Assembly: GCA_009869945.1 (NCBI GenBank)
Contig: WIXG01000414.1
Span: 1-60,617 of the forward strand
Length of the DNA stretch: 60,617 nucleotides
Reading direction: 5' to 3'
Source: Mesaphorura yosii
Taxonomy: Eukaryota > Arthropoda > Collembola > Poduromorpha > Tullbergiidae
Shown here in pieces: positions 1 to 10,199 of this stretch; position 1 is the first letter of the stretch; every line of letters starts with the position of its first letter. The translations under genes and the position numbers were made by a program. A model generated the notes under the pieces. The model searched no databases. It saw nothing but the letters and a program-made list of their open reading frames with translations, and had not been told where the DNA came from.

Positions 1-1212
1 TACATGCAAAGTGACCATTTCTGCACGAATTCCCCAACAATATATCAATGCCAAACAGATATCGACGGCGCTGGTCGGGTGGAAATTCACTCTTCCTGAG
101 CCTATGGTTGCCCAGCATAAGAATTTACTCTGTCGTGCTTCAGTAAATTGGTCTCATGGTCAAATGCAAACTCCGAGTGTGAGTCGGGATTTGTGTCGAG
201 CCCGAAACCTGAGTACAGAATTTGGCTGATCTACTTGAATGTCATGTGTTCTGTATGCTTTTATTAATCTGGTTTGTGGTTATAATTCATAATTTGTTAT
301 GATTTCATTGTGCATTTGTTGAGGCCGCTTCTGTCCATCGACTTCGTGGAACTCGGACCCAGAAGCCTTCATAGTGTGCATAGCTGGAGGGTGCTCACTT
401 TAAACCTGCATGTGGGACAAGATCAAACTTCTCCGGGACGCAGGCCCGCTTGCAGGCATTTCAATGTCAGCGTCATGCACACCTTCAATAGTCACGATAA
501 CTGATAATTCATTCATTCAGGTAAAACTTTCTTCACGTCAAAAGTGAGAAAACGTCCGCGTGAACGTTTTGAAATCACAATCCACGCTACCGATCATTTT
601 ATGATCGTTTCATGAAAGAAAATGATTTCGTGCTTCAGTCTTGTAATTCTATAAATAATCTATACTATAACTAGTCTCTGCGGTACGCAATGCCACTTTG
701 GCAGTAGCAACAGCGAGGAATTCAGATTCCGCGAAGTGTGGGCAGGCAACCACTGCATTGAACTTGGACGAGCAAAATGCGCAATGCAAATCCAAGTTGT
801 AAACATTGGGAAGGAACACTCCGGTTAAATCAGGCTGCAAATCTTGTGTTTAGGCGTGCTTTATTTGCGGATATTATTAATGCTTAACATCTTGGCCTAT
901 TACGCGTGATGTTTATTGACCTCTTCGCCTTCTTTCACGCCTTTCCTCTGCCTCCATTGAGGCTTGGGTCTGATTTCAAAGAAATCCGAACTGCTCTGCT
1001 ATTCGTTTCGGGAACGAATGAATGGGGCTGTGCACTGAGGAAAGGTCAGACAGACAGACGGAGGCTTATGAGAAGAAATCATCAAAGAGCACGAAGAAAA
1101 AGCAATAATGGATCCGAGTTCTATAAACAAATACAGCCGAGAAAGTTTGGTGAAAAGAGCTGGGAAACTGCTGATGGTTTACTTTCTTCGTGAGTGCCTT
1201 TTTCTGTTGTAA

Positions 1213-1539
1213 TTATTGTACTACGTCCTCGTAAGACTGCTCAGAGCTTAGACGCTGAACTGATGCATTAAATTCATCTATTCTCACATTTCCATCTATT
1301 AACAGCACGCATTTGACTACCGAACGTTGCTCGACGTTCGCATTTGGCCGTCTTGCTTTCAACGGTTCCTCCTCAACGGATTCGATCTTTTGTAGGACAG
1401 CGGCCGGGTCAGGTGCAGCGTTTGATTTTAAACTATATTTTGGCTGCCCTTCCTTCCTTTGCCGTCCCAGCCCAGTGCCTTCAATAAATCCGGGTGGTGC
1501 GTTAACTAACGAATCTAGCGTGGTGCTTCTGCCTTTCAA
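1213..1539 (-). CDS. Protein-like open frame, unknown (possible terminal exon)
   Basis: A 108-codon frame ends in TAA at 1213. Its composition looks like a real protein: charged and non-repetitive, with a Gly/Pro patch (residues about 14-26, motif APPGFIEGTGLGRQRKE), a basic-acidic middle and a mixed hydrophilic C-terminus. There is no ATG at its 5' end: an in-frame TGA lies just upstream, so if real this is a 3' exon whose acceptor I cannot place confidently. The opposite-strand frame (1313-1576) is rich in Ser, Phe and Cys and looks like the shadow. I do not recognise the family. It lies back-to-back with the plus-strand start exon at 1773, so the roughly 230 bases between them could be a shared promoter. 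A pseudogene or transposon relic is the alternative. Confidence 0.3.
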   Translation of the reverse strand: MKGRSTTLDSLVNAPPGFIEGTGLGRQRKEGQPKYSLKSNAAPDPAAVLQKIESVEEEPLKARRPNANVEQRSVVKCVLLIDGNVRIDEFNASVQRLSSEQSYEDVVQ

Positions 1540-1772
1540 CTCGAATCAAACACGTATTGTTGTTTTAAGCACGTGATTTTGTTCTGCAGTGCCTTTCTCA
1601 TCACCTCACTTCATTCTTCTGCAAGACCGCGGTGGATACATCTTGGTCCTTTAGTTGCCGTATTTCAGCCTGCACGTTCATTCATTGATAAATCCTTCTT
1701 TTCGAGTGCACTCACTCGCTAGTTACTACTCCGTCGCTGTTTGCTGTTTACTCTCGTGTTTAAGGATTAGAA

Positions 1773-2916
1773 ATGGCACTAGACGACTCAGCAGACTGTG
1801 CACGCTTAAGGTAAGTGCTTGACATTTCCTGGATCCATTACATTCTTCTTTACAGTTGACATGAACTCTCATTTCTCGTAATACACGTTTCATAGCAATA
1901 TTTAAGTTTGCACTGGTCCGAACCTGCTTTCTTTCCTCTCAACATTGATGTTGTGCTGCCTTTCTACTTGGAATCAAAGAGGTACGATTGTGAACTCGAG
2001 ACTGCGTGTAGCAGTGATTCAACACAGAAAAACAGCAATATATTTACCAGCGTACCTCAACCATGAAAAGTGAAAGAGAAAAGCGAAAGACGAAAATCTG
2101 TTTCTTTCTGTTTGCTGACTGCTAACACGAGGTAGTCGAGTAGTACAAACTTTACGCATCGCGTCCACGCTCACACTCAGCTTTGTTGATGAAAAATCAA
2201 AGTTGCTTTTACTCCGAGTTTCTGGTCAAAAAATAAGCTATTTTGTATGTTTACGGCTCTCCGCTGTTGTACTTGTAAACAACTTTCTAAACTGTCGTCC
2301 TTTAAAGCCTTGCCTCGCCTTGCCATGCCGTCTGACTTCCACGATGATGAATGCCTCATGCTCGTGTGTGTTTCGTTCTGCGTGGATTGGTAATTGGTTC
2401 AACGAAGCTAGTTTGTCTTTACTGCGTGTTCCGCGCTGCATTCATACAAAATGCGGAAATGTGCCCTCTGAGACTCGCGGCACGGCAATGGCAAGATGCG
2501 GATTCGGAAGTTTCGGACCCTTCTGCTCTCACGGTTTCATCGAAGAGAAAAAGAAAAGAAATCCACTTACCATGCAAATGGTTTGGCTGCTTACTCCAAA
2601 ACAGGGGACGATGTTGGTACTGGCTTTGATTCTGACGCTGAAGATCGTGTTGTCAATGAACGCGATGATGCTGAAGTTGATGATGACGGCGACAATGATA
2701 TGGTGGGTTGCTTCCGATGCTGTTGCGTAGACATATGGGATATGGATTGCAGGTGATACGCTGGCTTTCAGTTTCACGAACGCCGTCCTCGCTGCTCGAG
2801 TCTTCAATTCGTGCTGCTGCTCATTCGAATCAGACCAGACGCGATGAGATTTTAAAATGCCAGGAAATTCTTCTACAAAGCAAAAGGTTCTCTACACTAA
2901 TTCGCTGCTCTGAATA
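1773..2916 (+). pseudogene. Frame-broken coding-like pieces, unknown nuclear-type protein
   Basis: A small exon at 1773-1810 starts with ATG, encodes MALDDSADCARL and ends at an excellent donor (AAG|GTAAGT). A compatible acceptor at 2472 opens a frame rich in Ser, Lys and Arg with SSKRKRKE (nuclear-localisation-like) and CKWFGC (a C-x4-C spacing seen in some zinc fingers). It stops at 2629. The neighbouring frame then becomes strikingly acidic (about 2608-2702, many Asp and Glu). A third protein-like stretch, preceded by a possible TTTCAG acceptor, runs 2775-2916 and ends in a stop. The phases of the three segments do not join by any simple splice I can find. This is either a gene with sequence errors or unusual splicing, or a decayed pseudogene. 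Confidence 0.28.
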
Positions 2917-5847
2917 AATTGTCAGACGCCCTGTCGCCGCTTCAACCAGCTTCGGGATTCACCGGGATCGAATCATTCATGGCCAGTTATTTTAACTCAC
3001 AGTTATCTCTACAAAGATGAACAGTCACTCTCTAATCAGCCTTTGTCCGGCTTCAAGTTCTTTCAGTGTCACGAATTTGCACTTGGGACATGATTTGTCG
3101 CATTTTCCTGAGAAAGATGGCTGGCGGGTACGATTTGAGACACGCGAACTGCGTTTTAAATGCTCTGGTTAAAACTTGAGATTTCTTAATCTGCACAGAA
3201 TCTGATTCACGCTTACGAGCTGTATTCAGGGTGAAATTGGAAACTTCGTGTGGTTGTGGCAAAGTTTGTTTCGAAAAGATTCGATTCTTTCTGCTATCGC
3301 TGTGATTATTCTTCACGTTCTCAGTTGAGCGTTGTTCAAATATTATGGTTTGGCGAAAAGTTTCTCGTTTTCCACGCTTCGGCCCTTCTTCTTCTTATGC
3401 GGTTCGTATGAGTAAGACTGACGTGCGTTGGAACCGGTGGGTTCGCTTTATAGGCGATTTTCTCATTCTTCTCCAATTTTCTCGTACTCCGCACCACGAG
3501 CAGCTAATACATGCGTGGTGGACTGGCTTTCGCGCAAGGCGGTTTCACCTCGCTGCTGCTCACAGGAACCTTGTATCTTCTAATGTAAAAGAATTCAAAC
3601 ACTCACTGCATAGGTATGGGTGAGTTTTGGTCTCTGGCAGTGTGAATTTCGACGCGAACAGGAGAAACGATGAGGACATAGCGTGGTTTATACAACATCG
3701 ACTTGCTTGAGACACGTCAGAATACTACGTTTCTGAACCCATGAATCGTACCGGAACAGAGGAAACAGGCACACTAAGCGGGAGGATCTTTAAAGATAGA
3801 TTCAATTTTAATAATGAATTCCCATAATCCTCCTATTTTTACACGAGTTGCTTCCTACTGGATAATAAAACGGAAGTGCTCTTCTTCAGGAGCGCACTGA
3901 ATCTGGTCAAAATGAAGAATCACGAAAGCAAAGAATTTGAAAGTTTGTCCCTTCCTTGCACGCAGCTTTCGAAGCATTGCTTTTTCAATGCCGATTGTTC
4001 AGATCGTTCCGGGCAAAACTTCCGGACCTTGGAAACCAGTGGCTGAAATAGGTTCTGCTGGTTCAGTGAGACTGGCCATTGGGTTGCTTTTAATGAGGTT
4101 CAACTTTGAAAGACCGGCGAAAACGTTGACTCGCGCACTTTCACACTTCTTTTGTGCGAAATTCGTCAAAAGAATTTTGCGCGCAGCTACTTTCGTGGCA
4201 AACTTTTGTGCCGATGACAAAGAACGTGTGAAACTGAACAGTTGAAATTAAAGCCGCGATGATGGAGAGAAAGGGTAAAGATAAATACTGGAGGAGGAAC
4301 TCGAAGAAGAAAATGTTCAAAAGAGATTTCGACTTGTTTAACTTTCTCTCGTCAACAATTCTCAAGGGTAACTTTGGGGTTTAATGAGTGATTATAGCGC
4401 ACTTGTTCACGACTTCTCCAGCAGTTTCTTGTTGCCAACTCCGAGTCGACTGTGGCATTCCAGTTCGCTCGCACTTATAGGCTTCTCGTACTGTTTCGTT
4501 CGTTGGCGCCCATGAACTCTGAAATTGCCTCGAATAGACTACCTGAATTATGAATATGAACCTCGTAAAGGTAAGATACATTGAATGCTTTGATTAAGTC
4601 TGAGCTCTGTTGTTCACTGAACTTCAGTTTCAAACTGGAAACGATTTACTTTTCCACAACCAGGGTTTACCCTACCCGGCAATGTCAGCTGTGAAACCAT
4701 CTGGTAGTCTTGTAGCTGCCTTCGTTGAGTCATATTGTGACCGTAGCGTCACTTTGTGGGCGGGCTTCATGCATTAATGACTGGAATGATTTGAGCATTT
4801 ACTATTTTCCCGTACCGTGGTCGCAATGTTTTAATTGGGAATGTTTTCAGTGGCAGTATTTGTAAAATTCTTCACACGAAGTAGCTTCGCCGTGAAATAT
4901 CCCTGCGAATTCGGCATAGTGCAGGCGCATGTCACAATTTAAAAAAATTTCATACTCGAATGAAGTCCTGATTTTTGCAACAATCCGTAAGAATCACGAC
5001 AAAAAAATAACCGAATGTGCTGCCTACTCTCAGGTTTAAGCCAATATCGCAAGCGCTGTTGAGTATGAAATCATGAGCACTCTCGAGACAAGAGATAATC
5101 ACTCGAGCGCCGCACTGTGGATGCAATTGAAAGTATTTTTACATGCTATGGTAATCATGTGTGAGAATTCGTGCGGATTCATCCCATGAACCCGGCGGCT
5201 TATGGGCAGACGGAACACGATTGCTGATTTGCTTCGCAAGTAGGAAAGCACATTCATGGAATTTGTAGACTTTTTATAGGAAAACGCCGCAAAAATTGGC
5301 AGGCTGACGCAGGGCACTTCCGGTGACATCAAAAATAACGGCAGACTCAGCTGAACGCTGCCACGAACGGCGGCGTAGATGAAAAATATTCCGTCACAAG
5401 AATAGTTGATTTATTTTTGTCAAAACGAAAGGGCATAGAAACACATTTCAGAAAAACCTTCAAATAAACCCACCCTATCCGAAGCTTATTTCTTATCTAG
5501 CATGGTGTTACAAAAACTCAAAAGGCGGTCAAAAGGTAGAAAAGGAAAGAAAGTACACGCAAAATACAAATGGTAGAAACAGTTTTCAGAGATTATGCTT
5601 AATAAATGCAATACTTTCCGCTGTATTTGCTCATGATTCTAGTCCCCGTCCTTCTTCTTCATGCATCCCATTTCTCCGGTTCCTCGATTTACGCTTAGTG
5701 GACAATTTTCATAAAGGTGCAACCAAAAGTTCTTGACTACACATAAACTAAGCTTTTCTCTTTGGTGATCTATACTATACGATCTATAAGCAAATTTATG
5801 ATAAAAAGAAATTTCTAAAGAGGGGCGTAGAAAAATTGTCGTGCAGA
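2917..5847. other. Non-coding interval left of Mxd
   Basis: About 2.9 kb with no ORF that reads like a protein and no obvious repeat. The part next to 5848 should include the 3' UTR of the minus-strand Mxd gene; a minus-strand AATAAA is at 5410-5415, about 430 bases past the stop codon. Confidence 0.5.
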
Positions 5848-6877
5848 TTAAATGATCACTTGGACCAACTCAACATCATCACGGTCTCGCCTACGCAGTT
5901 GCCCCTGAATTATGATTTTGCCAAGCTCGTGGTCATACGTCAAATTCTCCACGATGTCGATGTCGTCAAGAAGCAAACAATAACCCTCTGCAAACAATTG
6001 AATCCAGAGTTAGATACATTCGTATTGAAAACTCTCGCGAGGACCGCGATTATAGCAGATTAGAATTAATTACCTGCGTCTGCCAGATTGATCTCCTTGC
6101 CAATGGCCTCGGACGCCAATTCAAACCCCCTATTTTTCAGCATATGTGGGAGCTGATCATCATAGTCACACGAGGAAGACACTTCTTCCTCCAATTTGTT
6201 AACGTAAGGGAGGTCCGCCATATCCATATCGATATCGTCAGCCATCTCCGGCTCGTGCTCGTGCATGAGAGTAGTGGTGTAATCGCCTTCCTCCTCAGAC
6301 CCAGAATTTTGCAGCTCTTCGAGTCTGCTCCTCAATCGATTCTGCTCCAAGATCAACTCCTCCTTCTCGGCCAGGTGGTCCTTTTCTCTGTCCTCAAGAA
6401 ATTTGATGTATCGTCTAGACCTCGTCAGCAACCCCAAAGTTGTCTGCTTGGTGTCATTGCCCATTGGCACAACTTCGCTCAAGTTCTCCAAGCAACCTTT
6501 CAATTGCGCTCGTCGAGATTTTTCTAATTCATTGTGATTATTTCTCAAGTGGCTACGCAAAGGATAAATGAAAATCATTGAAATCTCATATCACGGAGTC
6601 TCACGAGAACCGACGCGCGGGTCAATATGTTGGCTTACATTTGTCTCAGTTTTGGTGATTGATACTTTTCAACAGTAGCAGGCTCGATAATCTCAGCGTG
6701 GGTCTCATGTCCCGGATACGTCGTTAAAAATTCTATGGCATCTAATGGTAGTGCGGCTGCAGAGTCACAAGACACAAATTACAGATGGTCGGTCAACCGG
6801 CACAATGTGCGTCCTCGTCGGACGGACTTACCACCGCTGGGATGATGCACTCGAAGGGCTAAGTCCTTCTTTCTCAT
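5848..6877 (-). CDS. Mxd: Mxd/Mnt-type bHLH-zipper repressor, four exons
   Basis: Exons at 6832-6877, 6639-6756, 6074-6552 and 5848-5987 give 783 coding bases (260 residues) with consensus splice sites. Residues about 55-136 form a bHLH-leucine zipper: NNHNELEKSRRAQLKGCLE (basic region and helix 1, with the E-box contacts H, E and R), a loop, then helix 2 TLGLLTRSRRYIKFLED running into the heptad-rich zipper. NELEKxRRAxL and the zipper match the Mad/Mxd/Mnt branch of the MYC/MAX network, which pairs with MAX and binds CACGTG. Exon 2 carries ALPLDAIEFL, a possible degenerate Sin3-interaction helix. After the zipper comes an acidic linker and a final exon with an Asp-rich helix. The start codon is chosen because exon 1 (MRKKDL...) joins in frame to the SID-like exon. 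The protein would act in the nucleus as a repressor opposing MYC. Confidence 0.88.
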
Positions 6878-7501
6878 TGCTGCGATTGCAATTTGCGTTG
6901 AAGTGATTTGATTGCGAACAAATAAAACCGAAAATGTAAAGTGAATTCATATGTGAGTCTTTGTTGCCTATGAAAATAAAATTCTGGTCGTGTTGAGCGA
7001 GGGACGCGGAGTTAACTACTAAATTACTGCGATTTGTTCCAAAAATATATATTAACGTTATCGAGACGATTGTTCCTAATTACTATGCGAAGCGAGTCTG
7101 GTCGGGTGCAGCAGCCGAAGCTTCGTTCTACGTCTACCCTGATGCCCTATTGCTGGAAGGCATGATCATCGCAGCGCACCTCATCTCCAGCAGCCGCTGC
7201 ATTGCTTTGGGAGGAATGCATGTGCGTTGTGGTCGGGCTGCGACCAGATGCCGAGTAATGTGACCATCATGCACAAAATGTGCGGGATCTGGTTGCAGAA
7301 CATCTGCTAGATGGCTCTAGGCTGACCGTTTCTGATTATTGCGCGCGCTGCGCTTTGATCGATGAACGTTGCAGTGGATTGAACATTGAACGAGCCTGAT
7401 TTGCCTCTGGTCATCTCCTGAATTGATTCGATTCTCCTCAATTGGAAATATGATGAATGGAATAAAAATTGTCAGCTCAAATTTATTAGAATTACGTATG
7501 A
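6878..7501. promoter_or_regulatory. Mxd 5' region with GC-richer block
   Basis: This interval separates the Mxd start codon from the DALRD3 stop codon; both genes lie on the minus strand. It should hold the Mxd promoter and 5' UTR. The stretch 7080-7400 is clearly richer in G, C and CpG than its flanks, as expected for a promoter or untranslated first exon. A minus-strand AATAAA at 7482-7487, only about 15 bases after the DALRD3 stop, may be that gene's polyadenylation signal. I found no TATA box I would defend. Confidence 0.4.
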
Positions 7502-8984
7502 TTATAATTTCGTCTCATTCCCGTCAAATTCGATCAGCATTAGATCGAAAAAGTCGTGAAATAGATTCCGCACTGCGCGGAGAAAATATATTCTGGTGAA
7601 CATCAACTGGAATTCATGCGGAGAAGAAGGCGGCTGAAAAAATTGGTAAAGGTGCAAGATCAAAATGGGAGTATTGATTCACGGGGTGTATGTGTGAAAT
7701 GTGCTTAATAAACTTACCGTCAGCACCGAAATAAGAGTGTAGAAGGCATTGAATCGGTACGCCAACTCTTTAATAAACTTCAATTGAATTCTTATGTTAA
7801 TCTCCTTGCGATAAAAGTCTACCGTGTTTTCCAGGATCCTCGGCCAATCCAACAGCATTTGCACCAGCGCAATCTCCTACACGTATATGATAGAATTTTT
7901 GATCTAGTCGTCCCTTTGATCATTACAAACATTTTCTCACTGTTTCGTGGTCCAATCCGGAGAAGTTGATCGAGTCTAGCTCTGGAATTGGAGGATATTG
8001 TCCGTCCGCCACCTTCTCGGCGAATTTTCTGAGAACTGAAATCAATCTGGAATAATTGTACAGAATGATAAATGAATCTGAAATAAAAGAGATTTTTCAT
8101 TGAAAAAAGTATTCTTTTCATCAGGGTTAGATACTATTCCTTGTACACATACCGTGTTCCCTGGAGTTGGTCACCGATGACGGTTCCAACTCCAGCTGCA
8201 CTGCTGGATTTGAATTTAACAGGTCGAAGTTTATCGCTGCTTGCGTCAGTGCCGCATTAGACACTGCTAACTTCTCGGTCGAAATGGGCTCGGTTGTGTG
8301 CGGGTTCCCCATTGGTTGTTTTTCATTTGCTCGAAAACATCTCCTGAGCCGGAAATTAGAAACGCTTTTTGTAAATGACTGATTAAGTGCATTCGAAATA
8401 AAATTTACTCACATAAAAAACGATCCGATTGTCTCACGCTTGCTAAATTTTGTCGCGCTTGATGATTCTCGCGTTAGCACATCTCCAACTCGGAATATCA
8501 GAATGTTTTTGATATCGGATTCGTTGAAATTCTCTTCGTTCACCACGAAAATAGTCAATGCATACTTGTCGTTGTTCGTTGGCAAATTAAAGTAGCATTC
8601 AGTGTCAATTTTGTAGCCAACCCGCCTACAAGTATGATTAATGAATGAGGCAGTCAGCATTTTCCTGTACTGAGTCATCGGAAACGTGTCCGGGGTTTCG
8701 CACATGTCTCCTGGCGGAGGTGTCAATCCAATACTGATCTTGAGAAAATATCTACGGTCATTGCTTAATGTCGCGCATCTACTTGTGTCTGTGTGAGTCT
8801 TACTGATCCGTTCCGGATTAGTGAGTCCGGCCTGGAGTATGGAATTTTCCACAAAACCCAAAAAACGGAATGATTTGTCATATACGCTCTGTCCAGCATA
8901 ATTTGTTGGTTCAGAAATTGATCCTTCTCCATCAGGATTAATGGACATGCGACGCTTCCGAGCTCGGAATGCTTTTGGAACAGC
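7502..8984 (-). CDS. DALRD3: DALRD3, C-terminal part: DALR anticodon-binding-domain protein
   Basis: Exons 8413-8984, 8153-8343, 7941-8035, 7718-7876 and 7502-7633 join in frame with consensus splice sites; the last four encode the diagnostic part. Segments such as LDHETEIALVQMLLDWPRIL, the helix around AYRFNAFYTLISVLT, and the terminal FTRIYFLRAVRNLFHDFF are the DALR helical bundle of class I arginyl-tRNA synthetases. No HIGH or KMSKS motif is present anywhere, and the order of conserved blocks follows DALRD3 rather than a true synthetase. In human cells DALRD3 binds certain arginine tRNAs and helps METTL2 make 3-methylcytosine at position 32. The 8413-8984 exon is open throughout; its upstream junction is unsettled (see the next entry). 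Arginyl-tRNA synthetase with the catalytic domain elsewhere is the main alternative. Confidence 0.75.
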
Positions 8985-9056
8985 CTGCAGCACAAACACA
9001 GCAAAGTTTAGGGGGAGGGTTAATTAGTCACTCAAGTTTCCATGCTAAGTTTTTTC

Positions 9057-9791
9057 TCACCATTGTAGCGACCTGTCAAATGCGTTCAAAATTGTCTGCT
9101 CATCCAAGTCTGTTCTAGTTTCGTCCTTGCCCCAGATCTCACAGAACGATTTCATGTATTCCGGAGTAAAGGTCACACTCAGAGACGGAAATCCGGAAAT
9201 CCACGTTGTTCTTTGGGTTATGTTAACCAGTCGATAAACTTTGATGCATCGGTCAATTCGATCTACGAATTTCTCACTGAGTCTTCCGCCTTTTGGCTGG
9301 CCAGGAATCGAACACAGGTAGCACGCTCCAGCAATTTCGCTTTCTTCCAGCCCGATCGGGTCACTGTCGCTTCTGAGGAAAAACTGCACAAAATTTGTAA
9401 AAATTTGTGATAAAACGAAGCGCGACGGGTCGCATGTGCACATTTTATGCGGAAATCCCATCGGGCCTCCAACCTGTGTCTTTAGGCTCGTTAACAATTA
9501 TGCTTCATCGTTTATGATTAATCAAATTAAATCAACCTCGACGTTATTGCCCGTGACGATGAGCCGGTACGTGCACACTTGCGGCTGAAGAGTCGAGGAG
9601 TTTTGCATAATTCGAAAACTGCGACCGGCTCCAGTGATTCCGCATTCGTTCGGCAACACTGTAATCTTGCATACGGGAGCATTACGCTGCAGGACTGGAG
9701 AACTTTGTTTCTTTCTCTCATGCTGCCTCAATTCTGAATTAGTTAAAGCAGTTCCAGGCTCCAAATTCCTGATGAAGATAAAAGAAACCAT
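9057..9791 (-). CDS. Probable N-terminal exons of DALRD3 (junctions uncertain)
   Basis: Two minus-strand frames, about 9528-9770 and 9063-9468, read like protein and join in frame if the donor after ...NNVE and the acceptor before GGPMGFPHK are used. They encode charged, mixed sequence such as RNAPVCKITVLPNECGIT and GGRLSEKFVDRIDRCIKVYR. Position and direction suggest they are the N-terminal part of DALRD3. However, the only good donor (after ...RSLQ) leaves phase 2, while the long open frame downstream (8413-8984) needs phase 0. Either a small exon or alternative site is missed, or this is a separate short gene ending at the TGA at 9057. I found no convincing start codon. TCATCAG at about 9770 looks like the acceptor of the first of these exons. 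Confidence 0.45.
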
Positions 9792-9799
9792 GCCATTTC

Positions 9800-10199
9800 A
9801 TGTCATAGGTAGCAGCCCCATAAGATTTCTAACGATAATGTCATGCATTCGTACCGTATCTGGCAGACCTTGCATCAAAGCGACCACTATTAACATTTGT
9901 CGTTTGATTTGCGTGAGTGGAACTGGAGAAGCAGGTTTGTTTCCATACTTTGATAAGCAGGTTCGTACAGGCAACAGAATTTTTATCTTTGTGAAGGGTC
10001 GATGCTAACGAAAAAGCCAGAATGAACTCCGCGTCCCTTCAGTCACGCAACTAGTCTCAGCCAGGACGGTCTCTTGCAACTGGAAGCATCGTAGCAACGA
10101 TAACCAGTAATTTTAGTCAATTCTTTGTGAAAGGCTTCACGAGTTTTACCCTTTTATTTAATTCACTCGGTTATATTTTATTAGTTTTATTGTTTTAAA
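9800..10199. promoter_or_regulatory. Head-to-head intergenic region (DALRD3 / membrane protein)
   Basis: The DALRD3 exons point left and the membrane-protein gene points right from 10200, so this 400-base interval probably contains a shared divergent promoter plus any unrecognised first exon of DALRD3. The 60 bases before the ATG at 10200 are T-rich with a TTTTATTTAATT run. No specific factor site is claimed. Confidence 0.4.

Noticed and set aside
5836..6063. Plus-strand 75-codon frame at the Mxd 3' end
   Set aside because: Antisense to the last Mxd exon and intron; the minus-strand exon joins in frame and has a stop, so it takes precedence.
6144..6527. 127-codon plus-strand frame over Mxd
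   Set aside because: Exact antisense shadow of the bHLH-zipper exon.
8765..9004. Alternative frame in the DALRD3 exon
   Set aside because: It follows from the upstream phase but closes quickly and is less protein-like than the frame that stays open to 8413 and joins the DALR exons; kept only as a note on the junction.
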